From an uncultured Blautia sp. (GTDB lineage: Bacteria; Bacillota; Clostridia; Lachnospirales; Lachnospiraceae), in assembly GCA_900541345.1 (NCBI GenBank), contig UQJE01000013.1, positions 1 to 44,389 on the forward strand: 44,389 nucleotides of DNA. Direction: 5' to 3'. The notes under the pieces were generated by a model, which worked only from the letters and a program-made list of their open reading frames with translations, made no database searches and was not told the origin of the DNA. Made by a program: the position numbers and the translations under genes. Below, in pieces: positions 7,374 through 16,060 of the stretch. Position 1 is the stretch's first letter, and each line of letters opens with the position of its first letter.

Positions 7374-9265
7374 TATACTTCCTCCCTTCTTCTTCCATAC
7401 TGTTCCATGTAAACAAGAAGCACGGAAATATCTGCCGGAGAGACGCCCGAGATTCTTGATGCCTGTCCAATGGATACTGGTCGGTACATCTCAAGCTTCT
7501 GTCTCGCCTCAATACGAAGGCTTCCCACTTTTTCATAATCAATATCTGTCGGGATTTTCTTTGCCTCCAGCTTTTTGAACTGCTCAACCTGACGAAGCTG
7601 TCTTTTGATATATCCGTCATATTTTACATTAATATCTACCTGCTCTTTTACATCCCAGGAAAGCTCCGGTCTGTTTTCATCAATTGATGCAACCGCCTCA
7701 TAAGAAAGCTCCGGACGTCTTATCAGCTCAGCAAGAGTTGTTCCCGATTTTAAAGGTGTACTTCCAAACGATTCCAGAAGACTCTGTACCCGTTCAGATG
7801 CACCGATATTTACGTGTTCAATTCTTTTTATTTCTTCCTGGATCTGTTTTTCCTTTTCTACAGACTTCTGATAAGTCTCCTCATCAATCAATCCTGCCTG
7901 ATACCCTTTTTTCCTAAGACGAAGGTCTGCATTATCCTGTCTTAAAAGAAGGCGGTATTCTGCCCGGCTTGTCATCATTCTATATGGTTCATGGTTTTCT
8001 TTTGTTACAAGGTCATCTATGAGAACTCCAATATATGCTTCTGAACGGTCAAGTATCAACTGCTCCTGTCCTTTTATTTCCATTGCAGCATTTATTCCGG
8101 CAATTAATCCCTGCGCTGCCGCCTCCTCATATCCTGAACTTCCGTTAAACTGTCCGGCGCTGAAAAGTCCCTTTATATTCTTAAATTCAAGAGTTGGGTA
8201 AAGCTGTCTTGGATTAATACAGTCGTATTCAATGGCATAAGCATTTCTCACAATTCTTGCATTTTCAAGTCCGGGTACCGAACGGTACATCTCATACTGC
8301 ACATCCTCAGGAAGGGAGCTTGACATTCCGCCGATATACATTTCATTTGTATATATGCCTTCCGGTTCAATAAATACCTGATGTCTGTTTTTATCTGCAA
8401 AACGCACAACTTTATCTTCAATAGAAGGACAGTATCTCGGACCTGTTCCTTCGATTGCTCCTGAATACAAAGGAGAACGGTCAAGGTTTGCCCTTATAAT
8501 CTCATGTGTTTTCTCATTTGTATAAGTAAGCCAGCAGGATTTCTGCTCAATCTGTACATCTTCCGGATCTGTAGAAAATGAAAATGGAACAACCCTCTCA
8601 TCTCCAAACTGCTCTTCCATCTTACTGTAATCAATGCTGTTTCCTGCAATTCTGGCAGGCGTTCCTGTCTTAAACCGGAACATTTCAATTCCAAGCTCTT
8701 TTAAACTGTCTGTAAGATAATTTGCAGCCTGAAGACCATCTGGCCCCGTTTCGTTACTTACATCACCATAAATACATCTTGCCTTTAAGTATGTTCCTGT
8801 ACAGAGAATGACCGCCTTACAATAATAAACAGCACCGGAATACGTCAGAACACCTGTAATTTTACCCTCCTCTACAAGAAGCTTTGTCACCTCTCCCTGA
8901 CGAATCGTAAGATTTTCTGTATTTTCCAACGTTTTTCTCATCTCGTTGCTATATGCCTGCTTATCTGCCTGGGCCCGAAGAGAATGGACTGCCGGGCCTT
9001 TGGAACGGTTGAGCATCTTTGACTGAATAAAGGTTTTATCTATATTTTTTCCCATCTCTCCTCCAAGAGCATCAATCTCTTTTACAAGATGGCCCTTGGA
9101 ACTTCCGCCAATGTTTGGATTACACGGCATCAACGCTATGCTGTTTACACTGACTGTAAACATAATAGTAGAAAGTCCCAGACGTGCAGACGCAAGCGCT
9201 GCCTCACAGCCTGCGTGTCCTGCCCCCACTACCACAACATCATAATTTTCTGTTACTGTCTTCAT
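7373..9265 (-). CDS. mnmG: tRNA uridine-5-carboxymethylaminomethyl modification protein MnmG
   Basis: This 630-residue FAD protein (older name GidA) works with MnmE to install carboxymethylaminomethyl or aminomethyl groups at wobble U34 of certain tRNAs. The dinucleotide motif GAGHAGCE is at 14-21. The conserved NPNIGGSSKGHLVKEIDALGG section follows, as do Cys-containing loops and the C-terminal helical domain that binds MnmE and tRNA. Full length for the family. It begins 14 bases after mnmE, its partner. Confidence 0.98.
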   Translation of the reverse strand: MKTVTENYDVVVVGAGHAGCEAALASARLGLSTIMFTVSVNSIALMPCNPNIGGSSKGHLVKEIDALGGEMGKNIDKTFIQSKMLNRSKGPAVHSLRAQADKQAYSNEMRKTLENTENLTIRQGEVTKLLVEEGKITGVLTYSGAVYYCKAVILCTGTYLKARCIYGDVSNETGPDGLQAANYLTDSLKELGIEMFRFKTGTPARIAGNSIDYSKMEEQFGDERVVPFSFSTDPEDVQIEQKSCWLTYTNEKTHEIIRANLDRSPLYSGAIEGTGPRYCPSIEDKVVRFADKNRHQVFIEPEGIYTNEMYIGGMSSSLPEDVQYEMYRSVPGLENARIVRNAYAIEYDCINPRQLYPTLEFKNIKGLFSAGQFNGSSGYEEAAAQGLIAGINAAMEIKGQEQLILDRSEAYIGVLIDDLVTKENHEPYRMMTSRAEYRLLLRQDNADLRLRKKGYQAGLIDEETYQKSVEKEKQIQEEIKRIEHVNIGASERVQSLLESFGSTPLKSGTTLAELIRRPELSYEAVASIDENRPELSWDVKEQVDINVKYDGYIKRQLRQVEQFKKLEAKKIPTDIDYEKVGSLRIEARQKLEMYRPVSIGQASRISGVSPADISVLLVYMEQYGRRREEV

Positions 9266-9279
9266 CTGTTTTTCCTCTC

Positions 9280-10653
9280 TTATTTTCCCATACAGAATTT
9301 GCTGAAAATCTCGTTTACAAGATCTTCTCCCACAGCTTCTCCTATAATACGTCCAAGACTTTCATAGGCATTCATAAGGTCTATGGAAAAGAAATCCTCC
9401 GGCATATCCATTTCTATACTGTTTTTTACAAGGCCTAAGCTGTCTGCTGCCTCCATAAGCGCCTCTTTATGACGGGCATTTGTAATATATACTTCATCAT
9501 TAAAAGAAATCTCTCCGCTGAAAAACATATTTTTAATCTCTTTTTCCAGCTCACGGATTCCTGTTTCTTCTTTTGCGGAAACAGAAATAACCGGACGGTT
9601 TACCCTTTCCTTTAACGCTTCCATATCTACCTTTGATTCAAGGTCTGTCTTATTATATAAAACAATCGCCTTCCTGCTGTCAAGCATGGATATGATTTCT
9701 TCATCGTTTTCATCAAGAGGACGGGAACTGTCCACAACGTAAAGAATTAAATCTGCCTCTTTCGCCATATCCCTCGCACGGTTTACGCCAATTTTTTCTA
9801 CTACATCCTCTGTCTCACGTATTCCCGCCGTATCGATCATTCGAAGAGAAATTCCATGAAGATTAATATACTCTTCCAGTATATCTCTCGTTGTTCCTTC
9901 TATATCGGTAACGATCGCTCTGTTTTCGCCTACAAGAACATTTAAAAGAGAAGACTTTCCCGCATTTGGTTTTCCCAGTATGACGGTTCGGATTCCCTCT
10001 TTGATTATTTTTCCGTCCGAAGCACTTTTCAACAGATGCGCAATTTCTTTCTGTGATTTTTCCACAATTCCAAGAAGTTCCTGTGCATATCCTTCCAGAC
10101 TTATATGCTCCGGATCATCAAGCGCTGATTCTATATATGCAATATGATAAATTAAATCTTTTCTTATCTCTTTCACTGCTTTTTGAACAGAACCTTTTAA
10201 CTGCTCCACGGAACTTTTCAAAGCATACTCGTTTTTTGCCTGAATGACATCCATTACTGCCTCTGCCTGAGAAAGATCCATCTTACCGTTTAAAAATGCT
10301 CTTTTGGTAAATTCACCGGGAGAAGCCGTCTTTCCTCCATTTTTCAGAACGGTTTCCAGAACACGTTTCATGGCGTACACACCGCCGTGACAGTCTATCT
10401 CTACTGTATCTTCTCCTGTAAAGGTTCTCGGTGCTCTCATTACCATGACAAGAACCTCATCGATCAATTCCTCTCCATCATATATATATCCATAATGGAT
10501 GGTATGTGTGGGAACTTTATTTATATCTTTTTTTCCGCCTTTTGAACGGTATATACGACTTACTATCTCCACTGCTTCCGGACCGCTGACTCTTATAATC
10601 CCAATTCCGGACTCACTCATGGCTGTGGATATTGCAGCAATGGTTGTCTCCAT
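9280..10653 (-). CDS. mnmE: tRNA modification GTPase MnmE
   Basis: This 457-residue protein (TrmE) has an N-terminal tetrahydrofolate-binding domain (1-118), a helical domain, and a G domain: G1 GKPNAGKSS (227-235), G2 TDIEGTTRD (249-257), DTAGIRET (274-281) and NKTD (about 338). It ends in FCMGK, whose Cys is part of the conserved C(I/L/V/M)GK motif. With MnmG it forms the U34 modification complex. The start is set by GGAGGAAGATT before ATG. Confidence 0.98.
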   Translation of the reverse strand: METTIAAISTAMSESGIGIIRVSGPEAVEIVSRIYRSKGGKKDINKVPTHTIHYGYIYDGEELIDEVLVMVMRAPRTFTGEDTVEIDCHGGVYAMKRVLETVLKNGGKTASPGEFTKRAFLNGKMDLSQAEAVMDVIQAKNEYALKSSVEQLKGSVQKAVKEIRKDLIYHIAYIESALDDPEHISLEGYAQELLGIVEKSQKEIAHLLKSASDGKIIKEGIRTVILGKPNAGKSSLLNVLVGENRAIVTDIEGTTRDILEEYINLHGISLRMIDTAGIRETEDVVEKIGVNRARDMAKEADLILYVVDSSRPLDENDEEIISMLDSRKAIVLYNKTDLESKVDMEALKERVNRPVISVSAKEETGIRELEKEIKNMFFSGEISFNDEVYITNARHKEALMEAADSLGLVKNSIEMDMPEDFFSIDLMNAYESLGRIIGEAVGEDLVNEIFSKFCMGK

Positions 10654-10686
10654 AATCTTCCTCCATTATAATTCTGTATATAAAGA

Positions 10687-10754
10687 AATGTTATTCCCGG
10701 AAAAGCCACGCAAAATATCTGCGTGTTATTCATGCTTTCACCAGGAATAACATT
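10687..10754 (-). other. Long intergenic hairpin between khpB and mnmE
   Basis: The outer arms are AATGTTATTCC (10687-10697) and GGAATAACATT (10744-10754), and pairing extends inward. An inner hairpin has stem CACGCA (10707-10712) and TGCGTG (10720-10725). Read on the minus strand it forms one long rod after the khpB stop codon, followed only by a short T-poor tail. It could be an RNA processing or stability element, a leaky terminator, or a small repeat element. Confidence 0.6.
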
Positions 10755-10761
10755 CTCTGTC

Positions 10762-11709
10762 TTAATTTCTCTTTAATTTTACAACTACATGACGGTAAGG
10801 TTCTTCACCCTCACTGACAGTCTCTACAAATTTGTTTCCCTGCAGAGCAGAGTGGATAATTCTTCTCTCATAAGGATTCATTGGCTCAAGAACAACAGGT
10901 CTTCTTGTTTTCTTTACCTTATAAGCAATTCCTCTTGCAAGATTTTCCAATGTTTCCTTACGGCGTCTTCTGTAATCTTCTGTATCCAGTTTTACACGGA
11001 TATAGTTTTCCTTGCCCTTATTTACAACAAGACTTGTGAGGTACTGAAGAGAATCAAGGGTCTGTCCTCTTTTTCCAATGAGAACTCCCATATCCTCTCC
11101 TTCAAAGTTTACATCAAGACTTCCGTCGTTTTTATTATAAACAGCAGTAATCTCTACTTCACCAAGTTTCATAGATGCAAACACATCGCGAAGGAATACC
11201 TTTGCTCTCTCTTCCGCCTCTTTCATTTCCTCAGGATCCGCAAGTACTGGAACAGGTTTTGCAGCTCTTACCGGTTTTTCTTTTATCTGTCTTTCCTTTG
11301 TGTATCTTTCTTTTACCGGCTTTTCAGATTTGTCGCTTTTCTCAACCTTATCATTTCTGTCAGATTTTTCACTTCTGTCGTATCTGGCAGATGTATTTTC
11401 CTTTGATATTTTTTCAGAAACCTTCTTTTCTTCCGGTTTTTCAAAGGAACTTTCTTTTTTCTTTTTCTCCGTTTTAAAGGAATCCAGTTTTACAGAACCA
11501 ATAATATCTTTTATCTCTTCCTCTTCGGAAACCATTTCTTTTTTACGAACTTTAATTACAGCAGGTTTGCTTCCGATTCCGAAAAATCCGGAACTTCCCT
11601 CACTGACCACCTGGATTTCAAGCTGGTCGCTTGATGTTCCAAGCTCAATACACGCTTTTGTGATCGCGTCATTTTTTGTTTTTGCTGAAAACTGAATATA
11701 ATCCTCCAT
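10762..11709 (-). CDS. khpB: RNA-binding protein KhpB (Jag/EloR)
   Basis: This 315-residue protein has an N-terminal Jag_N domain (about 1-55, with GFFGIGSKPAVIKV), then a charged Lys/Ser/Glu/Asp-rich linker (about 60-150). A KH domain contains GKRGQTLDSLQYL, and a C-terminal R3H domain contains RRRRKETLENLARGIA. In Firmicutes KhpB pairs with KhpA and affects cell elongation and division through RNA binding. The gene follows yidC, the usual jag location. The linker is long and low in complexity. Confidence 0.95.
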   Translation of the reverse strand: MEDYIQFSAKTKNDAITKACIELGTSSDQLEIQVVSEGSSGFFGIGSKPAVIKVRKKEMVSEEEEIKDIIGSVKLDSFKTEKKKKESSFEKPEEKKVSEKISKENTSARYDRSEKSDRNDKVEKSDKSEKPVKERYTKERQIKEKPVRAAKPVPVLADPEEMKEAEERAKVFLRDVFASMKLGEVEITAVYNKNDGSLDVNFEGEDMGVLIGKRGQTLDSLQYLTSLVVNKGKENYIRVKLDTEDYRRRRKETLENLARGIAYKVKKTRRPVVLEPMNPYERRIIHSALQGNKFVETVSEGEEPYRHVVVKLKRN

Positions 11710-11730
11710 TTGAAACCCCTCCGTTCCTAA

Positions 11731-13029
11731 TTACTTCTTCTTGTTTCGTTCATCGAAATCTTTGACCATATTTGCTCTGGCTGTTATACTTCCGGGTTTT
11801 GCTTTCGCTGCATTCTGGTAAGATTGTTCAACTTTTTTTGCCCTTTCCGCTGCATTATTTACTTCTGCACCTTTTTGAGCTTTTGCATTATTTATATTTT
11901 TTACACTCTGATGTGCCTGATTTGTGATTTTCTGAGGAGGAAGTCCTGCTTTTTCCCTCTTCTTTTCCATCTTTTTCATATTTTCATTGATCAGGTCGTC
12001 AATGTTCATTCTATCCATATGGCGATTAATCAAAAGCTGCTGAACACTTCGAACTACCGCACTGGAAATCCAGTAAATACCAAGACCTACCGGGAATGTG
12101 AAACAGAACACAGCTGACATAAGAGGCATGATCGTATTCATCATCTTCATGGAGCTCATCATTGCATTCTGCTCTCCATCCTGCTGTGCTGCCTGCGGCA
12201 TCAGCTTAATATTCAGCATCTGAGTTACCCATGAAAGAATCGGAATCATAAGCGCTGCAATTGCAAGGATAATTGCACCCCCTGTAAATGCTGCCTTAAT
12301 ATATGTCATCGGCTGATCCGCAATATTCAGTCCGAAGAAATTCTGCATTTTTGAAATTTCATGTGCAGCTGTATCAATTACTCCTGAAAAACCGGAAAAC
12401 TGATCCATCGCAGAAAGCTGCTCCCACTGAGAAGGGGATAACGCATATAAAAAGTCAATGATAGAGTTGCTTGTTGCCTGACTTCCGTCCATAATAAGCT
12501 GTACTCTTGTCATTTTGTTGTCGGTAATAAAATTCTGAATAAGCTGTGTATATCCATTTACTGCTGTAATGTGAGAAACAGCCTCTGTAAAAATATCCTT
12601 AACGCTTCCAACATATGCAGGAATCTTATAAATAACCTGCCACAATGCCATCAATATAGGAAACTGAATTGCAAGCTGCACACAGCTGCCTGTAGGAGAA
12701 ACACCGTATTTCTGATAAATTGCCTGTGTTTCTTCATTCATTTTCTGCATGGAAATCTGATCACGTTTTCCCTGATATTTTTTCTGTACCTTCTGAAGCT
12801 CAGGCTGCATAAATGCACTGAGTTTTGAGAACTTCTGCTGCTTAATCTGCAGAGGAGTCATGAGAAGATAAATAATAATACTGAAAATAATGATACAGAG
12901 ACCAAGGTTCTGAACGCCAAATAAGCCGTCCAGCATTTTGTAAATACCGTCCATAATCCATCCCATTACAGATGCGACCTGGCCGATAATCGGAGTGCCA
13001 CTCTTCGTAGCTAAAATCATCATCTCCAA
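11731..13029 (-). CDS. yidC: Membrane protein insertase YidC
   Basis: This 432-residue YidC/Oxa1/SpoIIIJ-family insertase places proteins in the cytoplasmic membrane, alone or with SecYEG. Membrane helices include IIIFSIIIYLLMTPL, the section around GSCVQLAIQFPILMALWQVIY, and two more near residues 245-265 and 300-325. A basic cytoplasmic tail (about 340-432) can contact the ribosome. The TTG at 13029 lies eight bases after AGGAGG (13043-13038). An ATG two codons later has a 14-base spacing, so TTG is preferred but not certain. Confidence 0.95.
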   Translation of the reverse strand: MEMMILATKSGTPIIGQVASVMGWIMDGIYKMLDGLFGVQNLGLCIIIFSIIIYLLMTPLQIKQQKFSKLSAFMQPELQKVQKKYQGKRDQISMQKMNEETQAIYQKYGVSPTGSCVQLAIQFPILMALWQVIYKIPAYVGSVKDIFTEAVSHITAVNGYTQLIQNFITDNKMTRVQLIMDGSQATSNSIIDFLYALSPSQWEQLSAMDQFSGFSGVIDTAAHEISKMQNFFGLNIADQPMTYIKAAFTGGAIILAIAALMIPILSWVTQMLNIKLMPQAAQQDGEQNAMMSSMKMMNTIMPLMSAVFCFTFPVGLGIYWISSAVVRSVQQLLINRHMDRMNIDDLINENMKKMEKKREKAGLPPQKITNQAHQSVKNINNAKAQKGAEVNNAAERAKKVEQSYQNAAKAKPGSITARANMVKDFDERNKKK

Positions 13030-13075
13030 TTTTACTTCCTCCTAGAATCTGAAAGCCTTCTTACTTCCTACTCTT

Positions 13076-13288
13076 TTATGGCACAGGGTCATACCCTCCG
13101 TGAGAAAACGGATTACATCTTAATATTCTCCATACTGCAAGAAGGCTGCCCTTTATTGCACCATATTTTTGAATTGCTTCTAATCCATATTGAGAACATG
13201 TGGGAATATAAGGACATTTTGTTCTCTTCATCGGTGATAAATACTTTTGATAGAGTTTAATTGCTTTAATCAGAAATTTTTTAATCAT
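13076..13288 (-). CDS. yidD: Membrane protein insertion efficiency factor YidD
   Basis: This 70-residue protein has the YidD core LYQKYLSP...CPYIPTCSQYGLEAIQKYGAIKGSLLAVWRILRCNPFSHGGYDPVP. It assists YidC at the inner face of the membrane. I place the start at the ATG at 13288, which has AGGTG about seven bases upstream; an in-frame GTG at 13297 is possible. The ATG start overlaps the rnpA stop by eight bases. Confidence 0.93.
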   Translation of the reverse strand: MIKKFLIKAIKLYQKYLSPMKRTKCPYIPTCSQYGLEAIQKYGAIKGSLLAVWRILRCNPFSHGGYDPVP

Positions 13289-13628
13289 CGTCTTCACCTG
13301 TTATGTGATGCCTTTTCCACACATGCAAAAGAGCACTTTCTATTTCCTGAAAGCTTCTTCCCTTTGCGGATGGCCTTGCAATCACTACAATATCCAAACC
13401 ATTTTTAAATTCTTCTTCATTTAAGCGATAGCTTTCTCTTATCAATCTGGTGATTCTGTGGCGTACCACACTGTTCCCTACTTTTTTGCTTACTGATATT
13501 CCCAGACGATTCTTCATGTACTGATTTTTCAGTACGTACATCACCAGATACCGATTTGCCTGCGATGTTCCTTGCTGATATACAATTTGAAAATCTTTAT
13601 TTTTCTTTAAGGACTCTGATTTTTTCAT
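13281..13628 (-). CDS. rnpA: Ribonuclease P protein component RnpA
   Basis: This 115-residue protein subunit of RNase P helps the catalytic RNA trim tRNA 5' ends. The conserved basic segment NRLGISVSKKVGNSVVRHRITRLIRESYR is split between typical motifs. The start ATG at 13628 follows AAGGAGGATTCG. A 20-codon upstream extension in frame lacks a ribosome binding site and was rejected. Confidence 0.97.
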   Translation of the reverse strand: MKKSESLKKNKDFQIVYQQGTSQANRYLVMYVLKNQYMKNRLGISVSKKVGNSVVRHRITRLIRESYRLNEEEFKNGLDIVVIARPSAKGRSFQEIESALLHVWKRHHITGEDDD

Positions 13629-13680
13629 CGAATCCTCCTTCTGTCTCAAACAGTTTTCTTTTTCTTTAAAAAGAGAAGAA

Positions 13681-13702
13681 AAGACCACATAAATGCGGTC
13701 TT
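13681..13702 (-). terminator. Attenuating hairpin between rpmH and rnpA
   Basis: On the minus strand AAGACC and GGTCTT form a stem that begins at the rpmH stop codon, followed by TTTCTT. It probably ends a share of rpmH transcripts, so that L34 is made in excess of RnpA. The position is known from other rpmH-rnpA operons; strength is inferred. Confidence 0.6.
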
Positions 13703-13835
13703 ATGCTGATAATTGCTTTCTTCCTTTTAATCTTCTTGCAGCTAATACTTTACGTCCACCCTTTGTGCTCATGCGAGCTCTGAAACCGTGAACTTTCGCT
13801 CTTGATCTTTTTTTCGGCTGAAATGTCATTTTCAT
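13701..13835 (-). CDS. rpmH: 50S ribosomal protein L34
   Basis: Translation of this short frame gives the 44-residue L34: it starts MKMTFQPKKRSRAKVHGF and continues RARMSTKGGRKVL to RRLKGRKQLSA. The ribosome binding site AAAGGAGG lies upstream. L34 is the classic first gene of the cluster running leftward from oriC. Confidence 0.98.
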   Translation of the reverse strand: MKMTFQPKKRSRAKVHGFRARMSTKGGRKVLAARRLKGRKQLSA

Positions 13836-13897
13836 AGGTAAAGCACCTCCTTTATCTATTATCCATAATTAAATTATCATACTAGAACATCATTTCA

Positions 13898-13926
13898 ATT
13901 ATATTCATAAATGCCTGTTTCGTCAA
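13898..13926 (-). promoter_or_regulatory. rpmH promoter
   Basis: On the minus strand TTGACG (13926-13921), a 17-bp spacer and TATAAT (13903-13898) form a near-consensus sigma-A promoter that drives rpmH and the genes after it, away from oriC. Confidence 0.88.
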
Positions 13927-14010
13927 GAGAATTTGTTAATTTTTACAGGAAAACAGCGAAAAAATCCTGTATATATAAAAATGTGTATAACGTATCCGGT
14001 TTACGTAATA

Positions 14011-14232
14011 TTATCCACATTTTGTGGATAACTTGTGGATAACTTGTGGAATACCAGAGAAACTATCCACCTTTTACCCACCATTCTTATTTTTTATCTC
14101 CAAAAACTCCCCTTATTTTGTGCTTTTTCGACAGTGGAAAAGTTTATGCACTTTTTTTCAACTTTTCCACACGTTCCTCCAGCTTATGGTAACTGATTTT
14201 GCTCTATCCACACTTTTCCACACTAATCCACA
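14011..14232. other. oriC: oriC: upstream DnaA-box cluster
   Basis: A perfect DnaA box TTATCCACA (14011-14019) is followed by inverted boxes TGTGGATAA at 14023-14031 and 14034-14042 and a relaxed copy at 14045-14053, with an exact 11-bp period. Further relaxed boxes are CTATCCACC (14063-14071), TTTTCCACA (14163-14171, 14214-14222), CTATCCACA (14204-14212) and TAATCCACA (14224-14232). The cluster lies between the divergent rpmH and dnaA genes. It should bind DnaA for initiation and for control of the dnaA promoter. Confidence 0.95.
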
Positions 14233-14264
14233 TTTAAAATGTTGAAAACTTTTGCTGTTTTTCA

Positions 14265-14293
14265 TTGCGCAAAACAATTATTTATTATAATAT
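14265..14293 (+). promoter_or_regulatory. Candidate dnaA promoter
   Basis: TTGCGC (14265-14270) lies upstream of an AT-rich TATAAT/TAATAT section (14286-14293), giving a 15- to 17-bp spacer depending on the hexamer chosen. DnaA boxes just upstream suggest autoregulation. Confidence 0.5.
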
Positions 14294-14410
14294 ATAAAAG
14301 GGTATTTATGTCTTTTTATAAGACGATACGTGATTCTACCGGCAGCTTTCTATATAGAATCCTTTATATATAGAAGAAATTAGATGGAAAATAAACCAGG
14401 AGAGACAAAA

Positions 14411-15772
14411 ATGAACATAGTAATGGATAATTGGGAAGAAATTCTTCAAACTCTGAAAAAAGAATATCAGATTTCAGAAGTTCCTTTCAATACCTGGCTC
14501 AAGCCCCTGAAGGTTTATACTGCTGAAAACAATGTGGTTACTATCATTGTACCTTCTGAGCTTGCAGGTCTTGGACTGAGCTATATCAGCAACAAATACA
14601 AACTTCCTCTTCAGGTAACGATCAGCGTTGTAACCGGACTTGACGAATGTGAAGTCCGTTTTATCCCTGAAGACGAAGTTCCGGACAAGGAAATTCCTAC
14701 ATATGACGAACGTGTACTTGACTCCCGTTATGAGGAGGCTCACTTAAATCCAAAATATACATTTGATACCTTTATTGTAGGAAGCAATAACAAATTTGCC
14801 CAGGCTGCTGCCCTTGCAGTTGCGGAATCTCCGGGGGATACTTACAATCCTCTTTTTATTTACGGAGGAGCCGGCCTTGGAAAAACACACTTAATGCATT
14901 CCATTGCTCACTTTATTCTGGAACATGACGAAAACAGCAAGGTGCTCTATGTAACAAGTGAGGAATTTACAAACGAACTGATTGAAACAATTCGAAACGG
15001 AAACAACACTGCAATGACAAAATTCCGTGAAAAATACAGAAATATTGATGTTCTCCTGGTTGACGATATTCAGTTTATTATAGGAAAGGAATCTACACAG
15101 GAGGAATTTTTCCATACCTTCAACAGCCTTCACAGTGCAAAAAAACAGATTATTATTTCCTCTGATAAGCCACCGAAAGATATGGAAATTCTGGAAGAAA
15201 GATTCCGTTCAAGATTTGAATGGGGTCTGATTGCTGATATTACACTTCCTGATTATGAAACAAGAATGGCAATTCTACATAAAAAAGAAGAAATGGACGG
15301 TTACAATATCAGCGAAGACGTAATCAAATATATTGCAACAAACATTAAATCAAACATCCGGGAACTGGAGGGTGCTTTTAATAAAGTTATGGCTTTTGCC
15401 AAACTGGAAAAAAAGGACGTGACTCTTGAGCTTGCAGAACAGGCATTAAAAGATATTATTTCTCCGGATGAAAAAAAGGTAATTACTCCGGAATATATTA
15501 TTTCCGTTGTCGCAGAACATTTCGGCGTAACTGTAAATGATTTAAGCGGAAACAAACGAAATTCCAAAATTGTAGTTCCCCGGCAGATTGCCATGTATCT
15601 TTGCAGGGAAATTATCTCCACTCCACTTAAAAATATAGGAAAATGCCTTGGAAACCGTGATCATACAACAGTAATGCATGGTATCGATAAAATTGAAAAG
15701 GAAATCATCACCGACGATAACCTGAAAAACACAATTGATATATTAAACAAAAAGATTAATCCACAAGGTTAA
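14411..15772 (+). CDS. dnaA: Chromosomal replication initiator DnaA
   Basis: This 453-residue initiator has an N-terminal domain I (NWEEILQTLKKEYQISEVPFNTWLKPL) and a short linker. The AAA domain has Walker A GGAGLGKTH (about 152-160) and Walker B VLLVDDIQF (about 214-222). The C-terminal helix-turn-helix carries the signature NRDHTTVMHGID (about 414-425) that reads DnaA boxes. I choose the ATG at 14411 because CAGGAGAG precedes it. An in-frame ATG at 14384 adds nine residues but has a poor ribosome binding site. Confidence 0.97.
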   Translation: MNIVMDNWEEILQTLKKEYQISEVPFNTWLKPLKVYTAENNVVTIIVPSELAGLGLSYISNKYKLPLQVTISVVTGLDECEVRFIPEDEVPDKEIPTYDERVLDSRYEEAHLNPKYTFDTFIVGSNNKFAQAAALAVAESPGDTYNPLFIYGGAGLGKTHLMHSIAHFILEHDENSKVLYVTSEEFTNELIETIRNGNNTAMTKFREKYRNIDVLLVDDIQFIIGKESTQEEFFHTFNSLHSAKKQIIISSDKPPKDMEILEERFRSRFEWGLIADITLPDYETRMAILHKKEEMDGYNISEDVIKYIATNIKSNIRELEGAFNKVMAFAKLEKKDVTLELAEQALKDIISPDEKKVITPEYIISVVAEHFGVTVNDLSGNKRNSKIVVPRQIAMYLCREIISTPLKNIGKCLGNRDHTTVMHGIDKIEKEIITDDNLKNTIDILNKKINPQG

Positions 15773-15968
15773 AAAAGTTTTCCACATAAAGGGTGTATAA
15801 GCTGTTGATTAGATGTTGATTCTATGTGTATTAATGTGCATAACTTTTACGGCAAAAAATCCACTTTCGGTTGTGCACAACTTATTCACACACTTTAACC
15901 AAACCTTTACACGAAGTTATCCCAACTCGAACTCCTTGTATTTACTGGGTTCAAGTGAGTTTTTCACA
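15757..15968. other. oriC: oriC: downstream DnaA-box cluster (dnaA-dnaN gap)
   Basis: The end of dnaA and the gap before dnaN hold box-like 9-mers: TAATCCACA (15757-15765), TTTTCCACA (15778-15786), inverted TGTGCATAA (15835-15843), TTATTCACA (15882-15890), TTATCCCAA (15917-15925) and TTTTTCACA (15960-15968). With the cluster before dnaA this gives a bipartite origin like that of Bacillus. A 65-codon open frame here (15813-16010) is not considered real. Confidence 0.75.
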
Positions 15969-16027
15969 AATTCACACCCCCTACGGCGGTTACGACGGAT
16001 TTCTTCTTAAATATTATTTATAAACAA
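15968..16027 (+). other. Candidate DNA unwinding element
   Basis: A box-like AAATTCACA (15968-15976) runs into a GC-rich stretch CCCCCTACGGCGG (15977-15989), followed by an AT-rich section (15999-16027). Box, GC cluster, then AT-rich DNA is the order seen at the Bacillus unwinding site, also between dnaA and dnaN. DnaA-trio repeats are not clean here, so the assignment rests on layout. Confidence 0.45.
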
Positions 16028-16060
16028 ACCACATCAAACAAGAAGGGAGTTATACACATT

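Noticed and set aside
10664..10669. TATAAT just before mnmE as a promoter
   Set aside because: It overlaps the ribosome binding site region and lies too close to the start codon to serve mnmE.
10789..11406. 205-codon frame antisense to khpB
   Set aside because: It mirrors the KH/R3H coding sequence and the Lys/Glu-rich linker; Phe/Ser-rich translation is typical of antisense to such DNA.
15813..16010. 65-codon open frame between dnaA and dnaN
   Set aside because: It lies over DnaA boxes and the candidate unwinding site, has no ribosome binding site and no recognisable protein character.
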